From Methylobacterium ajmalii (GTDB taxonomy: Bacteria > Pseudomonadota > Alphaproteobacteria > Rhizobiales > Beijerinckiaceae), in NCBI RefSeq assembly GCF_016613415.1, contig NZ_JACWCT010000066.1, positions 1 to 64,000 on the forward strand: a stretch of 64,000 nucleotides of DNA, in the 5' to 3' direction. Both the position numbers and the translations under genes were made by a program. Each line of letters starts with the position of its first letter. The first letter of the stretch is position 1. This document shows positions 8,459 through 19,216 of the stretch, one piece after another. The notes under the pieces were generated by a model. The model was given only the letters and a program-made list of their open reading frames with translations. It did no database searches and was not told the DNA's origin.

Positions 8459-8628
8459 ACTGCCAATGAGTTGGCATTCAGAGGAGAAGCGTGAAGCTGC
8501 AAGCCTGCAGAGGGTGGAGAGCAGAGGGCCCGCAGTCGCCACTCGCTTATCGCCCCTCTGACAGTCGCGATTCCGGTGCTGAGGCACCGAGCACGCAAGT
8601 CCGGACGCGACGGAGGCCGCCCCAACGG

Positions 8629-8654
8629 AAAAGGGGCCGCCTTGCGGCGACCCC
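8629..8654 (-). terminator. Rho-independent terminator of groESL
   Basis: Read on the minus strand, a 9-bp stem (8646-8654 with 8633-8641, one G-U pair) closes a 4-base loop and is followed by TTTT (8632-8629), 33 bases after the groEL stop codon. Confidence 0.8.
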
Positions 8655-8686
8655 CTCCCGTCTTTCGAAGACTGGTTGGCTTGGAC

Positions 8687-10336
<1,650 letters not shown>

Positions 10337-10431
10337 TCACTGTCGATCGGTGTTTCGGGGAAAACCCTCCGGCGTCGGCTTCCCGTGCGGGGCGCCGCCG
10401 TCAGGCTTCAGGGCATCTCAGGGGAGTGGGC

Positions 10432-10719
10432 TTACGCCAGCACGCCCATGATGTCGGACTCCTTCATGATGAGGAGGTCCTTGCCGTCGATCTTGACCTC
10501 GGTGCCCGACCACTTGCCGAACAGGACGCGGTCGCCGGCCTTGACGTCGAGCGGGTTCAGCTTGCCGGACTCGTCGCGGGCGCCGGGGCCGACGGCGACG
10601 ATCTCGCCCTCTTGCGGCTTCTCCTTGGCGGAGTCCGGGATGATGATGCCGCCCTTGGTCTTCTCCTCGCTCTCGATGCGACGGACGACGACACGGTCGT
10701 GCAGCGGACGGAATTGCAT
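10432..10719 (-). CDS. groES: Co-chaperonin GroES (10 kDa)
   Basis: Seven-membered lid of the GroEL chamber. The start at 10719 gives [14 protein letters not shown], the canonical N-terminus, and a 95-residue product. The mobile loop that touches GroEL ([19 protein letters not shown], about 18-36) is present. The open frame continues upstream to 10917, but that part is not conserved and contains the promoter and CIRCE operator, so it is untranslated. First gene of groESL. Confidence 0.97.
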   Translation of the reverse strand: MQFRPLHDRVVVRRIESEEKTKGGIIIPDSAKEKPQEGEIVAVGPGARDESGKLNPLDVKAGDRVLFGKWSGTEVKIDGKDLLIMKESDIMGVLA

Positions 10720-10790
10720 GTGCTGCCCTCTTGCTTCGCAGAACGCATTGCGGTTGGTGCTGGCGCCGAAGCCGCCTCCCAACCGGGGCA

Positions 10791-10817
10791 TTAGCACTCC
10801 CATCAGGTGAGTGCTAA
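10791..10817. promoter_or_regulatory. CIRCE operator (HrcA binding site)
   Basis: TTAGCACTC (10791-10799), 9-base spacer, GAGTGCTAA (10809-10817): a perfect match to the conserved inverted repeat bound by the heat-shock repressor HrcA, 71 bases upstream of the groES start and just downstream of its promoter. Confidence 0.97.
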
Positions 10818-10827
10818 GGCTGGCGTG

Positions 10828-10856
10828 GAGATAATCGGGCCGCGCGGACGAGTCAA
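10828..10856 (-). promoter_or_regulatory. Sigma-70-like promoter of groESL
   Basis: On the minus strand TTGACT (10856-10851) and TATCTC (10833-10828) are separated by 17 bases. CIRCE begins 10 bases after the -10 box, so HrcA would cover the transcription start region. Confidence 0.7.
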
Positions 10857-10934
10857 GGCGCTGGCCTGTGGCACGCACGGCACAATCGGGCGGCTTGGGA
10901 CAGCCGAATCCGCCCATCAGGAGCCCATCCGGTC

Positions 10935-11933
10935 ATGATCACGCTGCACGGCCCGGAGGGCGTCGTCGCCGAGGGCCAGGCCTGCGCGGCGCGGCCCCTG
11001 CCGCCCCACGGCACCTGGCTCGACCTCGAGGATCCGAGCGAGGCCGAGACCGCCCTGGCCGAGACGGTGACCGGGCTCACGGTCCCGTCCCGCTCCGCAC
11101 TCAGCGAGGTGCAGAACTCCCGCCGCCTCAACCGGCGCCGGGACGCCTTCTATCTCAGCACCCCGATGGTGTCGTTCCGGGACGACGACCTGAGCCTGCG
11201 CCCCCTCGGCTTCGTGCTGACGCCCGAGCGGCTGCTCACCGTGCGGTTCCAGCCGCTCGCCGCCTTCGATACCGTGAAGGCGCGCCAGGCCGAGCGCGAC
11301 GGGCCGGCCTCCAGCGTCGAGACGTTCCTGGCGCTCGTCGAGGAGCTGATCGACCGGATGGCCGACAACCTCGAGACGATGAGCGACGAGCTGGATTCGC
11401 TCTCGACCCGGATCTTCACCTTCGACACCAGCGCCAACGGCCATGGCCGGCGCGAGGGAGCGGCCCCGAAGCGACGCGACCTCGCCCTGCGGCGCCTGCT
11501 GCGCGCCATCGGCCGGCGCGGCAAGGCGCTCGCGAAGCTGCGCGCCTCGCTGCTCGGGCTCGGCCGCATCCTGCCCTACGTCGCCGGCGAGGCCGAGACC
11601 TGGCTCAAGGCCGAGGAGAAGGCCCGGTTCGAGAGCCTGCGCCTCGACGTCGCCTCGCTGGACGAGTTCGAGACGCGTCTCTCCGAGACGGTGCAGTTCC
11701 TGCTCGACGCCACCCTCGGCCTCATCAACATGGAGCAGAACAACACCTTCCGGGTGCTCACCGTGGTCTCGGTGATCGGCATCCCGCCGACCCTGATGGC
11801 GTCCGTGTACGGCATGAACTTCAAGCACATGCCGGAGCTCGACTGGACCTTCGGCTACCCGTTCGGGCTCGCGGTGATCGTCGCGAGCGCCTTGGTGCCC
11901 GCGGTCTACTTCAAGCTGAAGGGCTGGTTCTGA
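10935..11933 (+). CDS. corA: CorA family divalent cation transporter
   Basis: Homopentameric inner-membrane channel for Mg2+ or a related divalent metal. The 332-residue product has a long charged, helical cytoplasmic N-terminal domain and, near residue 290-300, the signature YGMNFKHMPE containing the GMN selectivity motif. It is flanked by two hydrophobic helices (about 270-290 and 307-323) and ends KLKGWF. The KHMPE loop after GMN is usual for CorA; ZntB-type zinc exporters have a similar layout, so ion and direction are not certain. It is divergent from groES. Confidence 0.9.
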   Translation: MITLHGPEGVVAEGQACAARPLPPHGTWLDLEDPSEAETALAETVTGLTVPSRSALSEVQNSRRLNRRRDAFYLSTPMVSFRDDDLSLRPLGFVLTPERLLTVRFQPLAAFDTVKARQAERDGPASSVETFLALVEELIDRMADNLETMSDELDSLSTRIFTFDTSANGHGRREGAAPKRRDLALRRLLRAIGRRGKALAKLRASLLGLGRILPYVAGEAETWLKAEEKARFESLRLDVASLDEFETRLSETVQFLLDATLGLINMEQNNTFRVLTVVSVIGIPPTLMASVYGMNFKHMPELDWTFGYPFGLAVIVASALVPAVYFKLKGWF

Positions 11934-11940
11934 CGCCCGC

Positions 11941-12810
11941 TCACCGCTTGGCCGCGAGCGCCGAGCCCGCGAGGATCAGCCCGGCGCCGGCGAGCGTCGC
12001 CACGCCCGGCACCTCCCCGAAGGCGAAGTAACCGAGGCCGATCGCCCACAGGAGCGCGGTGTATTCCATCGCGGCGAGCCGCGAGGCCTCGGCCTGCGCG
12101 TAGGCGCGGCTGAGCACCAGGTGGCCGGCGACGCCGAGCAGGCCGACGAGGACGAGAAGCGCCCAGTCCGGGGCCGCGACCGGCGTCCAGGTCCAGGCGG
12201 CGGGCGCGGCCAGCATCGCGGCCGGGCCGGCATTCTGGATCGCCACGATGGTCACCACCGGGTCGTGGCGGGCGCGGGCGCGCAGCAGCACCATCGAGAG
12301 CGCGTAGGTCAGCGCCGAGGCGAGGATCGCGGCGATGCCCCAGGCTGAGCCGGCGCCGCGTTGCGCGCCTTCCGCCCCGACCTGCCCCGCCACCACGATC
12401 CCGACCCCGAGGAAGCCGACGGCTAGGCCGGCCCAGACGGGAGGGCGCACCCGCTCCCGCAGCAGGAGCGCGGCGAACAGCGCGATGAAGACCGGGCTCA
12501 GGAACGAGAGCGCCAGCGCCTCGGCCAGCGGCAGCACCGAGAGGCCGTGGAAGAAGCAGAGCGCGGTCGCGACCACCAGCACGGCGCGCACCCCGTTGGT
12601 GCGCCAGGTCTCGGCCGAGGGCCAGCCGGGACGCAGCGCACCGAGCACGCCCGCCATCACGACGGTGCCGACGAGGTAGCGGGCGAACGCGATCTCGGTG
12701 ACGCCGTAGCGGTCGGACAGGCCCTTGATGGTGGCGTCCATCAGGGAGAGGAGCCCGATGCCGAGGGCGGCGAGCAGGATCGCGGAGGCGGGGGAGGAGC
12801 TGGGACGCAT
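11941..12810 (-). CDS. EamA/DMT superfamily transporter
   Basis: Inner-membrane protein of 289 residues with about ten hydrophobic helices arranged as two EamA repeats (roughly 10-145 and 158-285). Early MDATIKGLSDRYG and later SALTYALSMVLLRARARHDP are typical of the RhaT/EamA permease branch. Such proteins export or import small metabolites; the substrate cannot be read from the sequence. It is convergent with corA, 7 bases apart. The 170 bases upstream (12811-12980) show no gene. Confidence 0.88.
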   Translation of the reverse strand: MRPSSSPASAILLAALGIGLLSLMDATIKGLSDRYGVTEIAFARYLVGTVVMAGVLGALRPGWPSAETWRTNGVRAVLVVATALCFFHGLSVLPLAEALALSFLSPVFIALFAALLLRERVRPPVWAGLAVGFLGVGIVVAGQVGAEGAQRGAGSAWGIAAILASALTYALSMVLLRARARHDPVVTIVAIQNAGPAAMLAAPAAWTWTPVAAPDWALLVLVGLLGVAGHLVLSRAYAQAEASRLAAMEYTALLWAIGLGYFAFGEVPGVATLAGAGLILAGSALAAKR

Positions 12811-12980
12811 GGTCTAAGCCGGATGGCCCGATGGGACCCGCAGCGCAAGGCCCGCGGCCGCCGGGCGCTTAGGCGTTTCCTTAAGGGGTCCGACCCATCC
12901 TCGATTCCGATCCGCGTCGCCTCCAAGGAAGCCCGACCGATGCTGCATGAGGGTCTCGGCCAGACCGAGCGGGGGCGGCG

Positions 12981-14225
12981 GTGAGAATCGTCCTCGTCGC
13001 CGACCACGCCTACATCAATGGCGGCCAGGCCAAGGTCTCGCTGGAGAGCGCGATCGGGCTCGCCCGCCGCGGCCACGAGGTCGTGCTGTTCGCCGCCGTC
13101 GGCCCGGCCGATCCGCGCCTCGCCGAGGCCGGGGTGCGCACGGTGCTGCTCGGCCAGACCGACGTGACCAAGGCCCGCTCTCTCGCCGCCTTCGGGGTGC
13201 AGTGGCTGTGGAATGCCCCTGCCGCGGCGCAGCTGCGCGACCTCGTCGCCGAATCCGACCCGTGCGACACGGTGGTGCACGTCCATGCCTGGGCCAAGGC
13301 CCTCTCGCCCTCGATCGGGCCGGTGCTGCGGGCGAGCGCCGCGCCGGTGGTCTACACCGCGCACGAATACTACCTCGCCTGCCCGAACGGCGGCTTCTAC
13401 GACTATCCGGTCGCCGCGACCTGCCACCGGGTGCCGAACGGGCCGGCCTGCCTGACCCACAATTGCGATTCGCGCACCTATCCGCGCAAGCTATTGCGCG
13501 TCGCCCGCCACGCCCTGATGCGCCGCACCGGCCTCGTCGAGGGCATCGACGCGATGGTCACGATCAGCCGGCTGCAGCGCGAGGTGCTGGCGCACTACCT
13601 GCCCGCGACGACGCGCTACTTCGACGTGCCGAACCCGGTCGACGTCGCGCCCCTCGGGCACCGCGCCGGCCCGCCCGGCGACTTCGTGTTCGTCGGCCGC
13701 CTCTCGCCCGAGAAGGGGCCGGGGATCTTCGCCGAGGCGGCGCGGCTCGCCGGGTCGCGGGCGGTCTTTGCCGGCGACGGCCCGGCCCGGGCCGAGCTGG
13801 AGGCGCGCTATCCCGAGGCGTCCTTCCTCGGCTGGCAGAGCCCCGACCAGGTGAAGGCGGTGCTGCGCGGCGCCCGCGCGCTCGTCTTCCCGTCGGTCTG
13901 GTACGAGGGCCAGCCCCTCACGGTGCTCGAATCCCTCGCCCTCGGCACCCCGGTGATCGTCAGCGACGTCTGCGCCGGCCGCGAGGCGGTGCGCCACGGC
14001 GAGAGCGGGCTGTGGTTCCGCTCCAACGATCCCCGCTCGCTCGCCGAGGCCATGGGCCACCTCGCCAACGACGCCACCGCGCTCCGGATGGGGCGCGCCG
14101 CCTACGACCTGTTCTGGGCCGATCCGCTGACGCTGGAGCGCCACCTCGACGGGCTGGAGCGGGTCTACCGCGACGTGACGGGAGACGGGGCGCGGGAGCG
14201 GCCGAGGACGCGGGCGGTGGGATAG
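12981..14225 (+). CDS. Glycosyltransferase family 4 (group 1)
   Basis: GT-B fold enzyme of 414 residues expected to transfer a sugar from a nucleotide donor to a growing glycan. The N-terminal HAYINGGQAKVSLESA region (about 11-26) forms the first Rossmann loop. The C-terminal half carries FVGRLSPEKG (233-242) and the donor-binding SVWYEGQPLTVLESLALGTP block with the spaced Glu pair. The start is a GTG preceded by GGGGGCGG. It is followed by a polysaccharide flippase on the same strand, after a palindromic element, suggesting a role in surface polysaccharide synthesis. Confidence 0.9.
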   Translation: MRIVLVADHAYINGGQAKVSLESAIGLARRGHEVVLFAAVGPADPRLAEAGVRTVLLGQTDVTKARSLAAFGVQWLWNAPAAAQLRDLVAESDPCDTVVHVHAWAKALSPSIGPVLRASAAPVVYTAHEYYLACPNGGFYDYPVAATCHRVPNGPACLTHNCDSRTYPRKLLRVARHALMRRTGLVEGIDAMVTISRLQREVLAHYLPATTRYFDVPNPVDVAPLGHRAGPPGDFVFVGRLSPEKGPGIFAEAARLAGSRAVFAGDGPARAELEARYPEASFLGWQSPDQVKAVLRGARALVFPSVWYEGQPLTVLESLALGTPVIVSDVCAGREAVRHGESGLWFRSNDPRSLAEAMGHLANDATALRMGRAAYDLFWADPLTLERHLDGLERVYRDVTGDGARERPRTRAVG

Positions 14226-14254
14226 GGCTTCCGCGGCATGACAATCGATGAAGG

Positions 14255-14472
14255 GCGCGGGATGTCTCCTCTCCCCGCGGGCGGGGAGAGGGCCGTGTCT
14301 CTGTTCAAGAGGCACGGCAAGCGAAGGCGAAGGCCGGAGCGAGGGTGAGGGGGTTTCGACGAGTGAGGCCCGTCCGGAAACACCCCCTCACCCTCGCCCT
14401 ACGGGCTCGCCGCGTCACCTGAACGGTGACGCGGCCCTCTCCCCGCCCGCGGGGAGAGGAGGAAACCCGCGC
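14255..14472. repeat. Large palindromic (MITE-like) element ahead of the flippase gene
   Basis: About 218 bp. The core arms 14267-14295 and 14432-14460 are perfect 29-base inverted repeats, and imperfect pairing extends outward to 14255 and 14472 (7 matching bases at each end). Internally a GAGGGTGAGGGGGTTTC-type segment (14341-14358) pairs imperfectly with a segment near 14379-14397. No transposase is present. It fills most of the 325-base gap between the glycosyltransferase and flippase genes. Confidence 0.85.
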
Positions 14473-14550
14473 TCCACACTGGGACCGTTTTCTCGTCGAA
14501 TTCAGCGGATCCACGCCGCAATCCGACCTCTCGAACGAGCACTCACTGCA

Positions 14551-15981
14551 ATGGCGGTCATCGCGGCCTTCGTGGTCAACGCGGTCCTGAACCTCGCCCT
14601 CGGCCTGCTCATCGCGCAGATCCTGGGGCCGGCGGATTTCGGCCGCTTCGCCCTCGGCACGGCGGGCGCGGTGGTGCTCAACATCCTGCTGTTCGAGTGG
14701 CTGCGCCTCTCGGCCACCCGATTCTACTCGGAGCGGGTGCGGGCGGCCGAGCCGTGGATCCGCGCCATGCTCGACCGGGCCTACGCGGCCACCGCGATCG
14801 GGCTTGCCGGCGCGGTGCTCCTGGCTTTGGCCGGCCGGCCGGCCTTCGGCGAGCCCGCCCTGCTGGCGGCGGCCGCGGCCGGGGCCGCGATCGGCATCGG
14901 GCTGTTCGACTACCAGGCGGCGCTGGCCCGCGCCCGCTTCGTCGGCGGCCTCTACCTGCGTCTCGTCCTGGTCAAGAACGGCCTCGCCCTCGTGATGATG
15001 GTCGGTACCGCCTGGGCGACGCGGGACGCCGCCGCGGTGATGCTCGCCGGGGGCCTGAGCCAGTTCCTCGCCGCCCTCGCCGTCCACCGGGCGCTCGGCG
15101 ACCCGCCGACCGCGCACGAGGCCGCCCGCCGCCGCGAATCCCTTCGCCTGTTCATGGCCTACGGCCTGCCGGTGGTCGCCGCCAACGTCGTCTACCAGCT
15201 GATGCCCTTCGCCAACCGCTCGGCGGTGGCCGCCGCGGCGGGCTTTGCCGAGGCCGGCTACTTCTCGCTCGCGGCCGATATCGGCGGGCGGATCTTCAGC
15301 ACGCTCGGCGCCGCCCTCGATCTCCTGCTGTTCCAGATCGCGGTTCTCGCCGCCGAGACCCGCGGCCACGAGGCCGGCGAGGAGCAGGTCGCCCGCAACG
15401 GCGCCGTCGTGCTGGCGCTGATTCTGCCGAGCGCGGCGGGCTTCTGGGCCGTGGCCCCGGCGCTCGAGGCGATCGCGGTGCCGGAGGCGTATCGCGGCCA
15501 TTTCGTGGGCTACACGCTCCTCCTGCTGCCGGGCCTCGTCGCCCTGGCGCTGATGAACTTCGCCCTCAACCCGATCTTCCAGATCCGCCGCCGGACCCTG
15601 CCGCTGGTCGCCGCCGGAGGCCTCGGGGCGCTGGTGAATCTCGTCGCGGCCCTGGCGCTCGCCGGTCCCTTCGGCCCGGCCGGCATCGCGGCCGCGCAAT
15701 CCCTCGGCTTCGTCGCCGCCCTGCTGTTCCTCGGCTTGCGCGCGCTGACCGGCCCCGGCCGCCTGCGGATGCCCTGGCGCGATCCGCTTGCCGTCGTCCT
15801 CGCCACCGCGGCGATGACGGCCGCGCTCCTGCCCCTGCGCGGCCTCGCGCCCTGGCTCGCCCTGCCGGCCTGTCTCGGCGTCGGCGGCCTCGTCTACGGC
15901 GCCCTGGTCTGGCGCTTCGACATCGCGGGCCTGCGCAGCGCGGTGCTCGCCCATGTCGGGCGAGGGGTGCCGGCGGCGTAA
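14551..15981 (+). CDS. Lipopolysaccharide/polysaccharide flippase (MOP superfamily, Wzx-like)
   Basis: Inner-membrane protein of 476 residues with about 12-14 hydrophobic helices, expected to flip lipid-linked glycans across the membrane. The first helix, MAVIAAFVVNAVLNLALGLL, runs into the typical LGPADFGRFALG loop. The ATG at 14551 is the only ATG, GTG or TTG in frame after the palindromic element, yet the open frame continues upstream through the whole element to an ATG at 14248. The residues just before 14551 (SRRIQRIHAAIRPLERALTA) look like a genuine basic N-terminal tail, so the original start may have been displaced. Partner: the glycosyltransferase upstream. Confidence 0.85.
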   Translation: MAVIAAFVVNAVLNLALGLLIAQILGPADFGRFALGTAGAVVLNILLFEWLRLSATRFYSERVRAAEPWIRAMLDRAYAATAIGLAGAVLLALAGRPAFGEPALLAAAAAGAAIGIGLFDYQAALARARFVGGLYLRLVLVKNGLALVMMVGTAWATRDAAAVMLAGGLSQFLAALAVHRALGDPPTAHEAARRRESLRLFMAYGLPVVAANVVYQLMPFANRSAVAAAAGFAEAGYFSLAADIGGRIFSTLGAALDLLLFQIAVLAAETRGHEAGEEQVARNGAVVLALILPSAAGFWAVAPALEAIAVPEAYRGHFVGYTLLLLPGLVALALMNFALNPIFQIRRRTLPLVAAGGLGALVNLVAALALAGPFGPAGIAAAQSLGFVAALLFLGLRALTGPGRLRMPWRDPLAVVLATAAMTAALLPLRGLAPWLALPACLGVGGLVYGALVWRFDIAGLRSAVLAHVGRGVPAA

Positions 15982-16098
15982 GGGGGCCAACTCATCGCCC
16001 CCACCCCCGCTTGCAACCGGCTCCGGTTGCCCGCAATGATCCGCGCCCCGATCCTCGCGCTCCGGCGCGACCCTGGCCCAGCCCGAGCGAGCCCCGCG

Positions 16099-17277
16099 AT
16101 GAGCACCTACCAGCCCCGCAGCGAGGCCGAGGCCGCGACCCTGATCGGCGAGGCGGCGGCGCGGCGCGAGCGGCTGCGGCTCGTCGGCGGCGGCACCCGG
16201 GCGGGGATCGGCCGGCCTGCGCAGGACGAGGCGACGCTCTCGGCGGCGGGGCTGACCGGCATCACCCTGTACGAGTCGGCCGAGCTCGTGATCGCGGCCC
16301 GGGCCGGCACGCCGCTCGCCGAGGTCGAGGCGCGGCTCGCCGAGGGCGGCCAGATGCTGCCCTTCGAGCCGATGGACCACCGCCCGCTGCTCGGTTCGAC
16401 CGGCGAGCCGACGATCGGCGCGGTCGCCGCCGGCAACGTCTCGGGCCCGCGACGCATCGCCGGGGGGGCGGCCCGAGACAGCCTGATCGGCGTGCGCTTC
16501 GTCAACGGGCGCGGCGAGGCGGTGAAGTCCGGCGGCCGGGTGATGAAGAACGTCACCGGCCTCGATCTCGTGAAGCTGATGGCCGGCTCCTGGGGGACGC
16601 TCGGCTTCCTCACCGAGGTCACCTTCAAGGTGCTGCCCGTGCCCGAGCGCACCGCGACCCTGGTGCTCGCCGGCCTCGACGATGCCCGCGCCGTCGAGGC
16701 GATGAGCGTGGCGCTCGGCTCGCCGTTCGAGATCACCGGCGCGGCGCACCTGCCGGAGGGGATCGACGGCGCGGCCCGCACGCTCCTGCGCATCGAGGGA
16801 TTTTCCGCCTCCGTCGATTACCGCCTCGGCCAGCTCACCCGCCTGATGCGCGGCTTTACCCCCCCGGCGACGCGGGAGGGGGAGGAGGCCGCCGCGCAGT
16901 GGCGCGCGGTGCGCGACGTCCTGCCCTTCGCCGGCGGCGACGAGGCGGTGTGGCGCCTCTCGACCGCACCGGGGCGCGGCCCCGCCGTCGCGGCGGCCAT
17001 CGCCGCGGCGCGCCCGTCGCGCTGGTTCTACGATTGGGGCGGCGGCCTGATCTGGCTCGCCACCCCGGCGACCGGCGATGCCGGGGCGGAGGTCGTCCGG
17101 GCGGCCCTCGCCGAAGGTGGCCACGCCACGCTGGTGCGGGCGCCCGATGCGGTGCGCGCCGCGGTGCCGGTCTTCGAGCCCCTCTCCGAACCCCTGATGC
17201 GGATCACCGCCGGCCTCAAGGCCGCCCATGATCCCGCCGGCCTGTTCAACCCGGGACGGATGTACGCCGGGATCTGA
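16099..17277 (+). CDS. glcE: Glycolate oxidase FAD-binding subunit
   Basis: One of three subunits (GlcD, GlcE, GlcF) of membrane-associated glycolate oxidase, which makes glyoxylate. The chosen ATG gives a 392-residue protein with an FAD_binding_4 domain: LRLVGGGTRAGIG near 30, the GEPTIGAVAAGNVSGPRR loop near 100-117, GGRVMKNVTGLDLVKLMAGS (about 142-161), and the family ending FNPGRMYAGI. The open frame extends 72 bases upstream without conserved sequence. No glcD or glcF is adjacent or elsewhere in the window, which is unusual because the three are normally clustered. Confidence 0.88.
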   Translation: MSTYQPRSEAEAATLIGEAAARRERLRLVGGGTRAGIGRPAQDEATLSAAGLTGITLYESAELVIAARAGTPLAEVEARLAEGGQMLPFEPMDHRPLLGSTGEPTIGAVAAGNVSGPRRIAGGAARDSLIGVRFVNGRGEAVKSGGRVMKNVTGLDLVKLMAGSWGTLGFLTEVTFKVLPVPERTATLVLAGLDDARAVEAMSVALGSPFEITGAAHLPEGIDGAARTLLRIEGFSASVDYRLGQLTRLMRGFTPPATREGEEAAAQWRAVRDVLPFAGGDEAVWRLSTAPGRGPAVAAAIAAARPSRWFYDWGGGLIWLATPATGDAGAEVVRAALAEGGHATLVRAPDAVRAAVPVFEPLSEPLMRITAGLKAAHDPAGLFNPGRMYAGI

Positions 17278-17438
17278 TCACCGCGCCCGCGAGGAGAGGT
17301 TCGGTCGCCTGGAGCGTCCCATCCGGCCGGGCCCATGAGACCGAAGGGGGTGTGTGACGGCCCGGTCCGCTGCTACGGGAGGGCCGCCGCGACATCCGTG
17401 AAGCGGACCTGATCCTCGCTCATGCGTTGCTGCCTTCG

Positions 17439-18338
17439 ATGACCTTTCGCCTCGCCCACCTCACCGACCCCCATGTCGGCCCGCTGCCGCGCCCGCGGCT
17501 GCGCCAGCTGATGAGCAAGCGCGCCACCGGCTGGGTGAACTGGAGCCGCGGCCGCAAGCTCACGCACGACATGGAGATCCTGGCCGCCCTGGTGGCCGAC
17601 CTGCGCGCGAGCGCGCCCGACCACATCGCCTGCACCGGCGACCTGTGCAACATCGGCCTGCCGAGCGAGTGGGAGACCGCCCGCACCTTCATGGAGGCGC
17701 TCGGCGAGCCCGGTTTCGTGAGCTTCGTGCCCGGCAACCACGACGCCTACGTGCGCGGCTCGCTCAAGGGCCTCCTCGACGCGGTCGGCCCCTGGACCCG
17801 GGACGATGCCGGCGGCGAGAAGGTGTTTCCCTACCTGCGCCGGCGCGGGCCGCTGGCCCTCGTCGGGCTCTCCTCGGCGATCCCGACCGCGCCTTTCGTC
17901 GCGAGCGGGCGCCTCGGCTCCGACCAGATCCGGGCCGCCGAAACGATTCTCCGGGAACTCGCCGCCGAGCCCGAGCGGCCGTGCCGGGTGGTGATGATCC
18001 ACCATCCGCCGCATGTCGGCGGCGCCAAGGTGGGGCGCAACCTCACCGACGCCCACGCCTTCGAGGCGATGATCGGCCGGGTCGGCGCCGACTTGGTGCT
18101 GCACGGCCACAACCATGTCGGTTCGGTCGCCTTCGTCATGTCCCCGGGGGGGCGGCGCGTGCCGGTGATCGGCGCGCCCTCGGCCTCGGCCCGGGGCGGC
18201 GCGCTCAAGCACTGCGCCGGCTACCACCTCTACGAGATCGAGCGCACCGCCACCGGCTTCTCCCTCACCGCGACCCTGCGCGGCCTCCTGCCGGAGGGAG
18301 GGCTGGGCGATCTCGGCACCCTGACCCTCAAGGGGTGA
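17439..18338 (+). CDS. Calcineurin-like phosphoesterase (CpdA-like)
   Basis: Cytoplasmic binuclear metallophosphoesterase of 299 residues, closest in layout to cyclic-AMP phosphodiesterase CpdA. All five metal blocks are intact: D10 and H12 in LTDPHVG, D68 in CTGD, N100-H101-D102 in PGNHDAY, the MIHHPPH segment and HGHNHVG near the C-terminus. I chose the ATG at 17439, which places the first block at residue 10; a TTG four codons upstream is less likely. Actual substrate is unknown. It lies 161 bases after glcE. Confidence 0.88.
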   Translation: MTFRLAHLTDPHVGPLPRPRLRQLMSKRATGWVNWSRGRKLTHDMEILAALVADLRASAPDHIACTGDLCNIGLPSEWETARTFMEALGEPGFVSFVPGNHDAYVRGSLKGLLDAVGPWTRDDAGGEKVFPYLRRRGPLALVGLSSAIPTAPFVASGRLGSDQIRAAETILRELAAEPERPCRVVMIHHPPHVGGAKVGRNLTDAHAFEAMIGRVGADLVLHGHNHVGSVAFVMSPGGRRVPVIGAPSASARGGALKHCAGYHLYEIERTATGFSLTATLRGLLPEGGLGDLGTLTLKG

Positions 18339-18600
18339 CCCTCCCGGCGGGATGATCCTCGCGGGGTGAGGCCTCGCGGGACCGCAGCCGGGGCCTCAAA
18401 GGCCATCTCGACGCGGCACTCCGCGAGACCCTGCAACGGACCCTCAATCAGGAGGGGCCCCGGCGCCAGCCGATCGGTTTCGTGCCCGTTCGGCAGGCTG
18501 CGGACGGGGCGGAGCCGCGCAATCCGGCCTGTGGCGCGAATGCACCATGGATTGGGGGCGATTGTTTCCGCCCTGTTTTCGCCACAGCCCGGCGGCCAAC

Positions 18601-18622
18601 CCGTTCGACGTTAACCGAACGG
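18601..18622. promoter_or_regulatory. Inverted repeat just upstream of the L,D-transpeptidase gene
   Basis: CCGTTCG (18601-18607) and CGAACGG (18616-18622) form a perfect 7-bp dyad around ACGTTAAC, immediately before the GGGAGGGGA ribosome-binding site. It could be an operator or a small leader hairpin. The rest of the gap from 18339 shows nothing recognisable. Confidence 0.4.
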
Positions 18623-18631
18623 GAGGGGACG

Positions 18632-19216
18632 ATGACCCGTCTGACCGCGCCGCGGCGCCTGCTGACACCGCTCCTGACGGCGGCCACGCTTCTGACCCTG
18701 GCCGCACCGGCCCACGCCATCAGTCTGCTCGACCGCGGGCCGATCGCCGACTTCCTGACGGTCTTCCGCCAGCAGGGCGTGCCGCGCCAGACCATCGGCT
18801 GGAACAGCCCCTATAAGCCCGGCACGGTGGTGATCTCGACCAGCCAGCGCCGGCTCTACTACATCCTGCCGAACCAGGAGGCGGTGCAGTACGGGGTCGG
18901 CGTCGGCCGCGAGGGGTTTTCCTGGTCCGGCACCAAGACCGTGACGATGAAGAAGGAATGGCCGGCCTGGCGCCCGCCCGAGCAGATGATCAAGCGCCGG
19001 CCCGACCTGCCGCGCTACATGGCCGGAGGCAACGACAATCCGCTCGGGGCCCGGGCGCTGTATCTCGGCTCCTCGCTCTACCGCATCCACGGCTCGAACG
19101 AGCCGGAGACGATCGGGGCGGCGGTGTCCTCGGGCTGCATCCGGATGACCAACCGGGACGTGATCGACCTGTACGATCGCGTGAAGGTGGGGACGAAGGT
19201 GGTGGTGCTGCCGTAG
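18632..19216 (+). CDS. Exported L,D-transpeptidase (YkuD/ErfK family)
   Basis: Periplasmic peptidoglycan enzyme that makes 3-3 cross-links or attaches proteins to the wall. The start at 18632, behind GGGAGGGGA, gives a Sec signal peptide (about 1-29, ending APAHA) and a 194-residue precursor. The YkuD domain runs from about 65 to the end: VVISTSQRRLYYI opens it, and the active-site pair is H153 (RIHGSNEP) and C169 in VSSGCIRMTN. It is convergent with a minus-strand pair that includes a class A penicillin-binding protein, so this stretch is concerned with the cell wall. Confidence 0.94.
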   Translation: MTRLTAPRRLLTPLLTAATLLTLAAPAHAISLLDRGPIADFLTVFRQQGVPRQTIGWNSPYKPGTVVISTSQRRLYYILPNQEAVQYGVGVGREGFSWSGTKTVTMKKEWPAWRPPEQMIKRRPDLPRYMAGGNDNPLGARALYLGSSLYRIHGSNEPETIGAAVSSGCIRMTNRDVIDLYDRVKVGTKVVVLP

